NCBI RefSeq assembly: GCF_002303885.1
Contig: NZ_MRCM01000008.1
Coordinates: forward strand, 186,001 to 250,000
Direction of reading: 5' to 3'
Origin: Flavobacterium sp. ACN2
GTDB lineage: Bacteria > Bacteroidota > Bacteroidia > Flavobacteriales > Flavobacteriaceae
Length of the DNA stretch: 64,000 bases
This document shows, one piece after another, positions 1-8,603 of the stretch. The position numbers and the translations under genes were made by a program. The stretch's first letter is position 1, and every line of letters begins with the position of its first letter. The notes beneath the pieces were generated by a model. The model had not been told where the DNA came from, did not search any database, and worked only from the letters and a program-made list of their open reading frames with translations.

Positions 1-624
1 AGAAGCTGGGCCTTTAATAACCTCAACACTTTCTATTCCCGCATCGTTTAAACCTAAACCATGTTCGTCTCCAAACTGCTGATTTTCTATACGAACGCCT
101 TGAGAGTAAACCAAAACACGATTACCGCTAAGTCCGCGAATTACAGGTTTTCCGATAGAAGTTCCTGTAGAAATCTGAGAAACTCCAGGAATTGTTGCCA
201 AACCTTCAATTAAAGTAGAAGTTCCTTTTTGCTGTAATGTTTTAATGCTTTCGTGCTCAATCTTCATTACGTTTTGCGATTGCAGTTTGTTAAAAGGCGT
301 TGAAACCACTACTTCATCCATTTCTAAAATAGATTCTTCAAGAACAATATCTAGTGTGTTTTGCTTTAATAATTTAGCAATCGTTTTGTTTTGGTTGGCA
401 TATCCAACATAAGTAAAAGCAATACGTAGAGTTCCATTTGGAAGATTATTCAATTCGTATTTTCCGTTTGCGTCTGTTGTAGTTCCTTTATGTAATTCTG
501 GAGCATAAACAGAAACTCCAGGTAATGGATTATTCTGATTGTCGGTTACGGTTCCAGAAACCGAATTTTGAGCAGTAAGTATGCTCGAAAACCCTAAAAT
601 AAGGGCTATTATAAATTTTTTCAT
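1..624 (-). CDS. TonB-dependent receptor, N-terminal part (cut by window edge)
   Basis: The start codon is at 624 and the frame stays open for 208 codons to the window edge, so the beta-barrel lies outside. Residues 1-18 form a signal peptide ending in TAQ. Residues 20-100 are a carboxypeptidase-regulatory-like domain (SVSGTVTDNQNNPLPGVSVY, YVGY). Then come a DEVVVS TonB-box-like stretch and the start of the plug domain, with GVSQISTGTSIGKPVIRGLS and VEVIKGPAS. The IRGL..RVLV and EHGL motifs resemble zinc or copper receptors of the ZnuD/OprC type more than SusC. It would be energised by TonB in the outer membrane. It lies 163 bp downstream of a His/Cys-rich small protein on the same strand, which supports a metal substrate. 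The substrate itself is inferred. Confidence 0.88.
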   Translation of the reverse strand, partial: MKKFIIALILGFSSILTAQNSVSGTVTDNQNNPLPGVSVYAPELHKGTTTDANGKYELNNLPNGTLRIAFTYVGYANQNKTIAKLLKQNTLDIVLEESILEMDEVVVSTPFNKLQSQNVMKIEHESIKTLQQKGTSTLIEGLATIPGVSQISTGTSIGKPVIRGLSGNRVLVYSQGVRIENQQFGDEHGLGLNDAGIESVEVIKGPAS

Positions 625-787
625 TTGAAAATGATGCTATAGTTAAATGGATTTTTTTCTTCGAATGAAAAACCAAAAGCCAACAATAAAGCATTCTGAT
701 CCTAATGGATAAAAATAGGATTAGGAAACTCAATGTTATTTGAATTTAAATTAAAAGAAATGTGCTATTTTTTCGAATAATCGAAAC

Positions 788-1141
788 TTAAGAAACTATA
801 GCGGCAGGCGGTCCCCGTAAGAAATACGAAGTGGTCGAAATTGAAAAAATCTTCTCTGAAGAGGGGAAGAAATATGGGGTTTCTCTATCAAATGAACGAA
901 ATTCAAAAGAGAAATCTTGTGGAAGAATAAAAGATTCAAAAGCAAAATGGCAAACAAAACAAACGTCATAATCATGATGCTGATGCGTTATTTCGCCGTT
1001 CGGATCATTATAATTATGATGGCACTGTTTTTCTGAAAGCTGCCTTACAATATGCTCATAACTATGTATAGACTGAAACAATATTGAGAACAATATCGTG
1101 ACAGCAAAAGATAAACTTAGTATGAGCTGTTTTTTCTTCAT
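788..1141 (-). CDS. Small exported His/Cys-rich protein next to a TonB receptor
   Basis: This 117-residue protein has an N-terminal signal or anchor helix (residues 4-25), then HSYEHI, a His-rich stretch (CHHN, THQHHDYD) and a CFVCHF motif near residues 61-66. It ends in LRGPPA. The protein at 40582-40932 has the same plan (HSYEHI, CSICDF, LRAPP), and both sit beside a TonB-dependent receptor. The layout recalls proteobacterial DUF2946 proteins of copper loci, but that link is my inference. The likely role is periplasmic metal binding or handover. A TACCTTTG promoter element ends only 7 bases before the ATG, so the message may be nearly leaderless. Confidence 0.75.
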   Translation of the reverse strand: MKKKQLILSLSFAVTILFSILFQSIHSYEHIVRQLSEKQCHHNYNDPNGEITHQHHDYDVCFVCHFAFESFILPQDFSFEFRSFDRETPYFFPSSEKIFSISTTSYFLRGPPAAIVS

Positions 1142-1147
1142 TTACTG

Positions 1148-1155
1148 CAAAGGTA
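1148..1155 (-). promoter_or_regulatory. Promoter -7 element TACCTTTG
   Basis: This matches the Bacteroidota TAnnTTTG consensus on the minus strand, just upstream of the start codon at 1141. Transcription would begin at about 1140-1144, leaving almost no leader. Confidence 0.5.
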
Positions 1156-1287
1156 TAAAACATAAAAAGATAATTCATTTATTTTTGGTTTTTCCAGCCG
1201 ATTTATTGAAAAATATGCAGCAATTAATTTTATTAGCAGGTAAAATAAGAATATTTGCATTTCTTAGTGTTGCTAAAAGCATTGTAT

Positions 1288-1295
1288 TATATTTG
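1288..1295 (+). promoter_or_regulatory. Promoter -7 element TATATTTG
   Basis: A perfect TAnnTTTG match 67 bp before the ATG at 1363. The nearest TTG (1270-1272) is closer than the usual 19 bp, so the -33 box is unclear. Confidence 0.45.
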
Positions 1296-1362
1296 TATAT
1301 GAAATAAATAAACACATAAAAACGTTTATTTTAAAATCCTCTTTTTAAACCCAATTTACGAT

Positions 1363-2067
1363 ATGCGAATTATTTTTAGCTGCTTATTTTTACTCACTTT
1401 TTTTAACTCTTTTGCACAAGAAGACGTTAAGCCTGAGATAAAACCAGTTGTAAAAATAGATTCTTTGTATCGAGAAGATCAGTTTTATTTTTCGGTTACT
1501 TATAATATGTTTACTGATATTCCAGTTAATTTCAAACAGAATAAGTTTTCTCTTGGGCTTTCGGGAGGTTTCTTACGCGATATGCCGGTTAATAAATCGA
1601 GAACTATTGCTATTGCTACGGGTTTGGGATTGAGTTATCAGAATTATTATCAAAATTTAACGATTTCTGAGGATGCTTCAGGTGCAATTATATATGGAGT
1701 TAACAGTTATGGAGAATTTGTTTCTAATCGTTACCGACAATATTCTGTAGATCTTCCAATAGAATTTAGATGGCGTAATTCGACTTTCGAGAGCACTAAA
1801 TTCTGGCGTATTTATGGTGGTATAAAATTGAGTTATGTGTTTTCAAGTTCCTCTATTCTTGATGATGGAGAAACGACATATAGAATTAAGAATAACGATA
1901 ATATCAATAAATTTCAGTACGGCCCATATCTTTCGGCGGGATACAACACTTGGAATGTTTACATCTATTATGGTTTAAGCCCTTTGTTTAATTCGGCAAC
2001 TACTTTGTCTGGCGAAAAAATCAATATGAAAACCTTAAATGCAGGATTGATCTTTTACATTTTATAG
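1363..2067 (+). CDS. Outer-membrane beta-barrel protein (PorT/porin-like superfamily)
   Basis: This protein has 234 residues with a signal peptide at 1-18 (ending SFAQ). Alternating aromatic and hydrophobic strands follow (FYFSVTYNMF, FSLGLSGGF, RQYSVDLPIEFRWR, FQYGPYLSAGYN, NVYIYYGL) and the C-terminal strand ends in L, as expected for an 8-10 strand barrel. Length and style match the PorT-like family of Bacteroidota. True PorT of the type IX secretion system usually sits beside ubiE, which is absent here, so I do not assign the secretion role. The stop overlaps the end of the convergent membrane gene by 6 bp. Confidence 0.65.
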   Translation: MRIIFSCLFLLTFFNSFAQEDVKPEIKPVVKIDSLYREDQFYFSVTYNMFTDIPVNFKQNKFSLGLSGGFLRDMPVNKSRTIAIATGLGLSYQNYYQNLTISEDASGAIIYGVNSYGEFVSNRYRQYSVDLPIEFRWRNSTFESTKFWRIYGGIKLSYVFSSSSILDDGETTYRIKNNDNINKFQYGPYLSAGYNTWNVYIYYGLSPLFNSATTLSGEKINMKTLNAGLIFYIL

Positions 2068-2667
2068 CCACAAATATAAAAATAGAAGCTGCGGCATTAT
2101 TCCAACAAACAATCCAATTAATATTTCCCTAGAAGTATGCGCATTCATTTCTAAACGGGATGAGGCCACAATTCCCGATAATAAAATAAGTAAAGCGGGC
2201 CAATACGGATTATGAAGCTGAAGATGAATATTTAATCCGATAACAAAAATCGTTAAACCTGAGATAGCAACCATATGTAAGCTTGCTTTTGTCTTGAACA
2301 GTACACATACCAGTGCTAAAATAGTACTGAATAATGCTGCAAGAAAAAAGAAATGAAGCTCTGGATAACGCGTAATTATGATGCTTCTTTTAACTAATAA
2401 AATATACAGGAAGCATTGCAGAATAAGCGGAATCGTTCGTTCTGAAGTCTGACTTAGCATTATTGATTTTACATGCCCAGTCGATTTTAACAATAGATAA
2501 AATAAGACAGGAACAATGACGTTAATGACCAAAATCTGAATTAAGACAAAATACTTTTCGTTTGTACTGAAAATATCGTCTTTGTAAAATAGGTAAAACA
2601 AAGTTGCATATAACGATATAAAAATCGGATGTAATATATAGGAGAATATCGGAAGTACTTTTTTCAA
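2062..2667 (-). CDS. Integral membrane protein, about six helices, TTG start
   Basis: The protein is 201 residues and almost wholly hydrophobic. Its helices include YILHPIFISLYATLFYLFY, IPLILQCFLYILLV and ILIGLFVGIMPQLLFLYLWL. An in-frame ATG exists at 2739, but a TATATTTG promoter element lies at 2693-2700 inside that extension, and the extra residues come from an intergenic repeat. I therefore place the start at the TTG at 2667, giving an N-terminus of MKKVLPIFSYILHP. The family is common in flavobacteria but has no function known to me. There is some resemblance to PAP2-type membrane folds, without clear phosphatase motifs. Confidence 0.7.
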   Translation of the reverse strand: MKKVLPIFSYILHPIFISLYATLFYLFYKDDIFSTNEKYFVLIQILVINVIVPVLFYLLLKSTGHVKSIMLSQTSERTIPLILQCFLYILLVKRSIIITRYPELHFFFLAALFSTILALVCVLFKTKASLHMVAISGLTIFVIGLNIHLQLHNPYWPALLILLSGIVASSRLEMNAHTSREILIGLFVGIMPQLLFLYLWL

Positions 2668-2692
2668 AACATGGAAATTTGTAGTGTAAAAA

Positions 2693-2700
2693 CAAATATA
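2693..2700 (-). promoter_or_regulatory. Promoter -7 element TATATTTG
   Basis: A perfect TAnnTTTG on the minus strand, 25 bp before the TTG start at 2667. It is the main reason to reject the upstream ATG at 2739. Confidence 0.5.
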
Positions 2701-2711
2701 ATCAATAAATT

Positions 2712-2952
2712 TTTTCTGCCACGAATTACACGAATCCACAAATTATTTTTTTTGCCACAGATTTTTAGGATTAAAAAGGATTATAATCAGTGATAATCTT
2801 TTAATCTGTGGCTAAAAATTTTCACGCAGATTCTGCAGATTTAGGCAGATCTAAGCCAATTTAATTAATAAAAAAATCTGCGCGCATCTGCTTAATTTTT
2901 TTTAAATCTGCGTGAAATTAATTTGTAAAAATTTGGGACATTCGTGGCAAAC
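2712..2952. repeat. Composite nested inverted repeat
   Basis: Outer arms carry GCCACGAATTACACGAAT (left) and a degenerate ACATTCGTGGC (right, near 2939-2949). Inside are a GCCACAGATT/AATCTGTGGC pair (about 2754-2813) and a TTTCACGCAGATT/AATCTGCGTGAAA pair (about 2820-2919). The same modules recur at 19450, 20965, 25199, 46377, 50821 and 51780. This one lies just upstream of murF-alr. Confidence 0.75.
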
Positions 2953-2985
2953 CTTTTTTTAAATTTGAAAAAAAGAAATTTCTAA

Positions 2986-5457
2986 ATGAGTCTAAATTTA
3001 AAAAGCCTTGTTTCAGTTCTCAACGCCAAATGGATTGGCTCAGATGCTGATGTTTTAATCGATCATATCTCAATTGACAGCCGTTCGCTTCAAAACGGAT
3101 CGCAAACATTATTTTTTGCTCTGGCTGGGGTTAACAATGATGCTCATTTGTTTATTCCAGATTTAATAGAAAACAAGGTTCAAAATTTTGTTGTGCAATA
3201 TATTCCAGAAGGTTATGCCGATAAAGCTAATTTTTTGATTGTTGAAAATACGCTTTTTGCACTTCAGGAATTTGCTGCTTACTATAGAAACTTATTCCAT
3301 TTTCCAGTTATTGGATTAACAGGGAGCAATGGTAAAACGATTGTAAAAGAATGGCTTAATTTCTTATTGAGTCCGGATTATAATATTATTAGAAGTCCAA
3401 AGAGTTATAATTCTCAAGTAGGGGTTCCACTTTCGGTAATTGCAATTAATGAAAAGCATAATTTAGGCATTTTCGAAGCTGGAATTTCGACGGTTAACGA
3501 AATGACTCATCTGGAAAAAATAATTAAACCTACAATAGGTGTGCTCACTAATATTGGAAGCGCGCACGATGAAGGGTTTCTAAATTTGGTGCAAAAGATT
3601 GATGAAAAATTACTTTTGTTTAAAGATTGTCCGATCATTATCTATCAAAAAAACGAAGTTGTCGAATCTTGTTTAACGCAGTTTGCAGCAGAATACATGG
3701 TGCATCCACGAAAACTTTTCTCATGGAGTTTTACCGATCAAAATGCAGATGTTTTTATTGAAAAACGAGAACATAAAAATGACCATACTTTTATTCAATA
3801 TCGATACAAAAACGAAATTTTCAGTTTAGAAATTCCCTTTAACGATTCGGCTTCGGTAGAAAATGCGATTTCTTGTTTATTAGTTTTATTAAACTTTAAT
3901 TACGATCAAGAAACGATTCAGAATCGAATTGAGATGCTATATCCTGTTCGTATGCGTTTGGAAGTAAAAAACGGAATCAATAATTGCAGTATTATTGACG
4001 ATAGCTACAGTTCCGATTTTCAATCGCTTAAAATTGCTTTAGACTTTTTAGAAAGTCAGAAGAAAAAAGGTGCTTCAAAAACGGTTATTTTATCAGATAT
4101 TTTTCAAAGCGGATTCAGCAATGAAGAATTGTATTCTAAAGTTGCTCAGTTAATCTCAGATAATAAAATAAACCGCGTAATTGGTATAGGGCCCACAATT
4201 TCTTCTTTTAAAGCGAAGTTTCCAAACAGTACAATGTTTGAAAACACGACCGATTTTATAGCCGAAATCGATAATCTGAATTTCAATAATGAAACGATTC
4301 TAGTAAAGGGAGCAAGATCTTTTCAATTTGAAGAAATTGTTTCGCTTCTAGAAGAAAAAACACATGAAACCGTTCTTGAAATTAATCTCGATGCGATCAC
4401 GCATAACTTCAATTATTATAAGTCAAAACTAGCGCCAAATGTCAAAATGATGGTGATGGTAAAAGCATTTGGTTATGGAAACGGCGGATTAGAAATTGCA
4501 AAATTACTAGAACATCAAAAAGTAGATTATTTGGGTGTCGCTTTCGCGGATGAAGGAATCGCGTTGAAAAACGGAGGAATAAAACTTCCCATTATGGTTT
4601 TAAATCCAGAATCGACCAGTTTCCCATCTATTATTCAATACCAATTAGAGCCTGAGATTTATAGTCTGAAAGGACTAAATGCCTTTTTGAAAATAGCTCG
4701 CGAAAAGAACTTAAAAGAGTATCCAATTCATATCAAAATAGATACAGGAATGCATCGTCTGGGTTTTGAAAACAATACGATCGACGAATTGATTGCAACT
4801 TTAAAAGGAAATTCAACGGTTCGTGTTCAAAGTATTTTATCGCATTTGGCAACAAGCGATGATCCAAAACATTTTGATTTTGTGCGACAGCAGATTGCAT
4901 TGTTCGAAAAACTGTCTTCAAAACTGATGGCCGAATTAAACATTAATCCGATTCGACATATTTTGAATACTTCTGGAATCAGTAATTTTCCTGATGCACA
5001 ATACAGCATGGTGCGTTTAGGAATTGGATTGTACGGTGTTTCAAATGATCCTGCAGAGCAAAAGTATTTAGAAAATGTTGGAACGTTAAAATCCATCATT
5101 TCTCAAGTCAGAACCATTCCTGCTGGCGATAGCGTGGGATACGGACGCCGTTTTATGGCCGATGCAGCAACTAAAATTGCCACAATTCCGATTGGTTATG
5201 CTGATGGAATTGCGAGATTATGGGGAAATGAAGTGGGTTTTGTCACCATCAAAAATCAAAAAGCCAAAATCGTTGGAAGCGTTTGTATGGATATGCTAAT
5301 GGTCAACGTAACCGACATAGATTGTAAAGAAGGCGATTCGGTAATTATTTTCGGCGAAAGCCCGACTGTGATAGAGATGGCTGTAGCCTTAAAAACAATT
5401 CCGTATGAGATAATGACGAGTATTTCGCAACGTGTTAAGAGGGTATTTTTTAGATAA
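2986..5457 (+). CDS. murF-alr: Bifunctional MurF ligase / alanine racemase
   Basis: This 823-residue fusion serves peptidoglycan precursor synthesis in the cytoplasm. Residues 1-455 are UDP-N-acetylmuramoyl-tripeptide:D-Ala-D-Ala ligase, with the P-loop GSNGKT at 113-118, YNSQVGVPL at 141-149, and DDSYSSDF near 338 in place of the usual DxYNANP. Residues 460-823 are a PLP-dependent alanine racemase. Its PLP lysine is K493 in MVMVKAFGYG, and VGYGRRF and IPIGYADG lie near residues 715-740. The racemase makes D-Ala, the building block of the dipeptide the ligase attaches. This fusion is a known Bacteroidota arrangement. All expected catalytic motifs are present. Confidence 0.96.
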   Translation: MSLNLKSLVSVLNAKWIGSDADVLIDHISIDSRSLQNGSQTLFFALAGVNNDAHLFIPDLIENKVQNFVVQYIPEGYADKANFLIVENTLFALQEFAAYYRNLFHFPVIGLTGSNGKTIVKEWLNFLLSPDYNIIRSPKSYNSQVGVPLSVIAINEKHNLGIFEAGISTVNEMTHLEKIIKPTIGVLTNIGSAHDEGFLNLVQKIDEKLLLFKDCPIIIYQKNEVVESCLTQFAAEYMVHPRKLFSWSFTDQNADVFIEKREHKNDHTFIQYRYKNEIFSLEIPFNDSASVENAISCLLVLLNFNYDQETIQNRIEMLYPVRMRLEVKNGINNCSIIDDSYSSDFQSLKIALDFLESQKKKGASKTVILSDIFQSGFSNEELYSKVAQLISDNKINRVIGIGPTISSFKAKFPNSTMFENTTDFIAEIDNLNFNNETILVKGARSFQFEEIVSLLEEKTHETVLEINLDAITHNFNYYKSKLAPNVKMMVMVKAFGYGNGGLEIAKLLEHQKVDYLGVAFADEGIALKNGGIKLPIMVLNPESTSFPSIIQYQLEPEIYSLKGLNAFLKIAREKNLKEYPIHIKIDTGMHRLGFENNTIDELIATLKGNSTVRVQSILSHLATSDDPKHFDFVRQQIALFEKLSSKLMAELNINPIRHILNTSGISNFPDAQYSMVRLGIGLYGVSNDPAEQKYLENVGTLKSIISQVRTIPAGDSVGYGRRFMADAATKIATIPIGYADGIARLWGNEVGFVTIKNQKAKIVGSVCMDMLMVNVTDIDCKEGDSVIIFGESPTVIEMAVALKTIPYEIMTSISQRVKRVFFR

Positions 5458-5525
5458 TATTAAGAATTTTCAATAAAATTGCGTATTTTCGATATTCATT
5501 TATTATTCAACTAAACAGATCAGAT

Positions 5526-5903
5526 ATGGGATTTTTTTCAGAATTTAAGGAATTTGCAATGAAAGGCAATGTGGTTGACCTGGCTGTCGGGGTGATCATT
5601 GGAGCAGCTTTTGGTAAAATTGTCAGCTCATTTATTGAAGATGTAATTACGCCATTGCTGTTGAAACCAGCTTTAGATGCTGCACATTTGTCTACTATTG
5701 AGCAATTAACTGCTTTTGGAGGTGTAAAGTACGGAGTCTTTATATCGGCAGTAATTAACTTTATTATTGTGGCTTTTGTTTTGTTCCTTATAATTAAAGC
5801 AATGAACCATGCTAAAAAGAAAGATGTTGCACCGCCACCTCCAGCTGGACCAACTCAAGAAGAATTATTGATACAGATTAGAGATTTATTGAAAAATAAA
5901 TAA
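5526..5903 (+). CDS. mscL: Large-conductance mechanosensitive channel
   Basis: At 125 residues, the length is typical of MscL. The N-terminus GFFSEFKEFAMKGNVVDLAV and the first pore helix VGVIIGAAFGKIVSSFIEDV are diagnostic. A second helix spans residues 74-95 (GVFISAVINFIIVAFVLFLI), followed by a charged C-terminal bundle with a PPPP stretch. It forms a homopentamer in the inner membrane that releases solutes on hypo-osmotic shock. It stands as a single gene with a terminator at 5936-5962. Confidence 0.96.
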   Translation: MGFFSEFKEFAMKGNVVDLAVGVIIGAAFGKIVSSFIEDVITPLLLKPALDAAHLSTIEQLTAFGGVKYGVFISAVINFIIVAFVLFLIIKAMNHAKKKDVAPPPPAGPTQEELLIQIRDLLKNK

Positions 5904-5935
5904 AAATATAATACCGCTACACTAAGTCTAACTTA

Positions 5936-5962
5936 ACCGTCTTCTAAAGAGGCGGTTTTTTT
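5936..5962 (+). terminator. Rho-independent terminator after mscL
   Basis: A hairpin of AACCGTCTT and AGGCGGTT with G-U pairs, followed by a run of seven T. Confidence 0.7.
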
Positions 5963-6021
5963 ATTAAATTGTAAGAAAAAGTCTAAATTTGTAAAAAGAA
6001 TATGCTTTAAAAAAGTGTGGT

Positions 6022-6690
6022 ATGAAAATAGAATTAATTCCAGTTATTGAAGTTTTAAATGCCGATCAGAATATAGAATTACCTGCTTTCGGTCCTTCAT
6101 GGAAATATAAAGATGAGTGGGCTGGCTATTATCATTTAACTAATATTTGTGCAGGTTTTTCAAATATGTTTAAGCCTTATTCTAAAGGCTTATCATTATA
6201 TAAAATTGATGAAATATCCGACATAGATTTGTTGTGTGTAATTAAAAAAGAAATTGATATTCAGCAAACTGATGATTATAAAGGAGTAAAAGATTTAGAG
6301 TGTTCTTTTAGTGGAGGCTATATTTTAAATATTGATGACAAAGCAGTTTACTATCCTCAATGTTGTGGTTCTTTGTCTGATATAAAAGAATGGGAAAATT
6401 TAATAATGGGCATTACAGAATCTTTTTATATCGGGCATCCTTTCCCACGAGTAACAGAAGTGAACAATAAAATTCGCTTTGATTTTGTTGACATTGAAGT
6501 TAAGGAAAAATTTGTGCCTCCCGTTTTATATAATATTATAGATCTTGAAAAGTCTGACTTGGAATTTGCAATCATTGAAGTAAATAAAGTATTGGAGATT
6601 TTTGCGAGTCGACTGAGATTAATTAACCAAACAGAAAAACTTAACATTACCAATATTGACAAAGTATTAATTTGGGGAGAAAATGAGTAA
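6022..6690 (+). CDS. Hypothetical cytoplasmic protein, 222 aa
   Basis: I do not recognise this protein. It has no signal peptide or membrane helix. It carries a CCGSLSD segment near residues 115-121, several acidic and aromatic stretches, and a C-terminal helix with ..VLEIFASRLRLINQ. A TAAATTTG promoter-like element at 5984-5991 precedes it and a hairpin terminator follows at 6733-6770, so it is a single transcription unit. Soluble orphans of this size sometimes prove to be contact-dependent immunity proteins, but nothing in the sequence proves that. Confidence 0.7.
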   Translation: MKIELIPVIEVLNADQNIELPAFGPSWKYKDEWAGYYHLTNICAGFSNMFKPYSKGLSLYKIDEISDIDLLCVIKKEIDIQQTDDYKGVKDLECSFSGGYILNIDDKAVYYPQCCGSLSDIKEWENLIMGITESFYIGHPFPRVTEVNNKIRFDFVDIEVKEKFVPPVLYNIIDLEKSDLEFAIIEVNKVLEIFASRLRLINQTEKLNITNIDKVLIWGENE

Positions 6691-6732
6691 TAAGTTAATC
6701 AATAAGGATGTATTGTAGAAATGGTTTTTTTT

Positions 6733-6770
6733 ACAAAATGTTCATTTTATAACATTTTGTTATTTTTTGT
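6733..6770 (+). terminator. Hairpin with T-tail after the 6022 gene
   Basis: Perfect 10-bp arms ACAAAATGTT (6733-6742) and AACATTTTGT (6751-6760) around an 8-base loop, then TATTTTTTG. An operator function for the asd promoter just downstream cannot be excluded. Confidence 0.6.
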
Positions 6771-6778
6771 GAATCGCC

Positions 6779-6808
6779 TTGTGGAAACTTTTATTATACT
6801 TACTTTTG
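6779..6808 (+). promoter_or_regulatory. Promoter of asd (TTG-19-TACTTTTG)
   Basis: TTG at 6779-6781 and TACTTTTG at 6801-6808 with a 19-bp spacer match the Bacteroidota -33/-7 consensus. The ATG is at 6849. Confidence 0.7.
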
Positions 6809-6848
6809 CGTTACAAATTAGATTAATTGATTATTTAAAAATATAAAA

Positions 6849-7838
6849 ATGAGAATTGCAGTTGTAGGTGCTACCGGAATGGTAGGCGAAGTAATGCTTA
6901 AAGTATTAGCAGAAAGAAATTTTCCTGTTAAAGAATTAATTCCTGTTGCATCAGAAAGATCAGTTGGAAAAGAAATCGAATATAAAGGAACCAAATATAA
7001 AGTAGTAGGATTACAGACAGCTGTTGATATGAAAGCTGATATTGCTGTTTTCTCTGCTGGTGGAGATACTTCATTAGAATGGGCTCCAAAATTTGCTGAA
7101 GCTGGAACAACCGTAATCGACAACTCTTCTGCATGGAGAATGGACCCTACTAAAAAATTGGTAGTTCCAGAAATCAATGCTGAAGTTTTAACGAAAGAAG
7201 ACAAAATTATTGCAAATCCAAACTGTTCTACAATTCAAATGGTTTTGGCTTTGTCTCCTTTGCACAAAAAATACAACATTAAAAGAATCATTGTTTCTAC
7301 TTACCAATCTATTACAGGAACTGGTGTAAAAGCGGTAAAACAATTAGAAAACGAGTACGCTGGAGTTCAAGGTGAAATGGCTTACAAATATCCAATTCAC
7401 AGAAATGCAATTCCACACTGCGATAGTTTTGAAGAAAACGGATACACTAAAGAAGAAATGAAATTAGTTCGCGAAACTCAAAAAATTCTTGGCGATAACA
7501 CCATTAGAGTTACAGCTACTGCAGTTCGTGTGCCAGTTGTAGGTGGACACAGCGAAGCGGTAAACGTTGAGTTTACAAATGATTTTGATGTAAATGAAGT
7601 TCGCGAAATTCTACACCATACAGATGGAGTAGTAGTTCAAGATAATTTAGATACCTTTACTTATCCAATGCCATTGTACGCAGAAGGTAAAAATGATGTT
7701 TTTGTTGGAAGAATTCGTCGTGACGAAAGCCAGCCAAATACATTAAACATGTGGATTGTTGCCGATAACTTAAGAAAAGGTGCTGCAACAAACACGATCC
7801 AAATCGCTGAATACTTAATCAAAGCAGGTTTGGTATAA
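6849..7838 (+). CDS. asd: Aspartate-semialdehyde dehydrogenase
   Basis: This 329-residue cytoplasmic enzyme reduces aspartyl phosphate to aspartate semialdehyde with NADPH, the branch step to lysine/diaminopimelate, threonine and methionine. It has the dinucleotide-binding motif VVGATGMVG at residues 5-13. DNSSAWRMD lies at 91-99, and the catalytic cysteine is C126 in NPNCSTIQ. The VVGGHSEAV segment near residue 233 supplies the substrate-binding histidine. Length and motifs are standard. It has its own promoter and a strong terminator, so it is monocistronic. Confidence 0.96.
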   Translation: MRIAVVGATGMVGEVMLKVLAERNFPVKELIPVASERSVGKEIEYKGTKYKVVGLQTAVDMKADIAVFSAGGDTSLEWAPKFAEAGTTVIDNSSAWRMDPTKKLVVPEINAEVLTKEDKIIANPNCSTIQMVLALSPLHKKYNIKRIIVSTYQSITGTGVKAVKQLENEYAGVQGEMAYKYPIHRNAIPHCDSFEENGYTKEEMKLVRETQKILGDNTIRVTATAVRVPVVGGHSEAVNVEFTNDFDVNEVREILHHTDGVVVQDNLDTFTYPMPLYAEGKNDVFVGRIRRDESQPNTLNMWIVADNLRKGAATNTIQIAEYLIKAGLV

Positions 7839-7870
7839 TCTAGAGATTAAATTAAATTGTTATAAAGAGA

Positions 7871-7906
7871 AAACCGTAATTGCAGCAATGTAATTACGGT
7901 TTTTTT
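7871..7906 (+). terminator. Terminator after asd
   Basis: Arms AAACCGTAATT (7871-7881) and AATTACGGTTT (7892-7902), then a T-run. It also faces the convergent lipoprotein gene and may act both ways. Confidence 0.85.
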
Positions 7907-7935
7907 GATTTAATAGAATTATAATTCTAGAATAT

Positions 7936-8268
7936 TTATTCTGCTAGTATCGATTTTCCTATTTTGTCCTGATTTTTGGTAAGCCATTCCTGAGCACATT
8001 CTTTAGCAGCCTGTTTTACTTTTGATTCATTTTCAGGTTTTTTTGCATCATTGGGTAAAATGTTTTGCTGTTTGAATTTTTGAACAGAACAATCAACAAT
8101 ATAATCCACCTGGTCTTCTGAAAGCATTCCTTTCCCCTTTTTTAGCATTCCTTCTTTTGCATCAATTTTAAATTCAGCTTCTACTTCTGGCGTCCATTCA
8201 TTTTTGCTGCATGAAAACAATGTCAAAGCAATTAATGTAATACTGATGTAATTTAGAAACTTTTTCAT
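7936..8268 (-). CDS. Small lipoprotein of unknown function
   Basis: This 110-residue protein has a lipoprotein signal peptide (LIALTLFSCSKNE, lipidated Cys near residue 20). The rest is a charged soluble domain with two more cysteines (IVDCSVQKF, AKECAQEWL) that could form a disulfide. The helical, Lys/Glu-rich make-up is typical of small periplasmic flavobacterial lipoproteins. No function is known to me. Confidence 0.75.
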   Translation of the reverse strand: MKKFLNYISITLIALTLFSCSKNEWTPEVEAEFKIDAKEGMLKKGKGMLSEDQVDYIVDCSVQKFKQQNILPNDAKKPENESKVKQAAKECAQEWLTKNQDKIGKSILAE

Positions 8269-8603
8269 ATTAGAATATTTTTGCTGATTAATATAAGGAT
8301 AGGTTTAGTCCTTAATTTTTTACAAAAGTATTTTCAAAAGAGTCTATGGGTAGCCTGTAAAAGTCAGGATAATAATATAATAAGCTTAATGTGGTGTAAA
8401 CTTATTTAGTTTTTGTCTAATTGCGGGAACAAAATTATTTAAAAACCCGAGGGAGTTTATGAAAGCTTTGTAAAAGAGAGTTTAATAATTCTGAAGAATG
8501 AAACCGTATATGAGAGAAATAGAATCTATTTCGAAGTTATATTGCTAATGAGAACTGATAATAAAAAAGCGAGAATCAATAAATCCTCGCTTTTCTTTTA
8601 TTT
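8269..8603. other. Non-coding gap with one hairpin
   Basis: About 335 bp between two minus-strand genes. I see no coding frame. The only structure is the hairpin at 8565-8594. Confidence 0.6.
8565..8594 (-). terminator. Terminator after the ferredoxin gene
   Basis: Arms AAAAGCGAG (8565-8573) and CTCGCTTTT (8586-8594). On the minus strand the hairpin is followed by T-rich sequence, right after the ferredoxin stop. Confidence 0.75.

Noticed and set aside
530..733. Minus-strand 67-codon frame near the left receptor start
   Set aside because: It overlaps the receptor signal-peptide region in another frame, and the receptor reading is certain.
1363..2067. Type IX secretion protein PorT
   Set aside because: The fold class fits but the usual ubiE neighbour is missing, and many unrelated barrels share this plan.
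4733..5099. Antisense open frames within the alanine racemase half of murF-alr
   Set aside because: They are shadows of a strongly conserved coding frame, with no independent promoter or family match.
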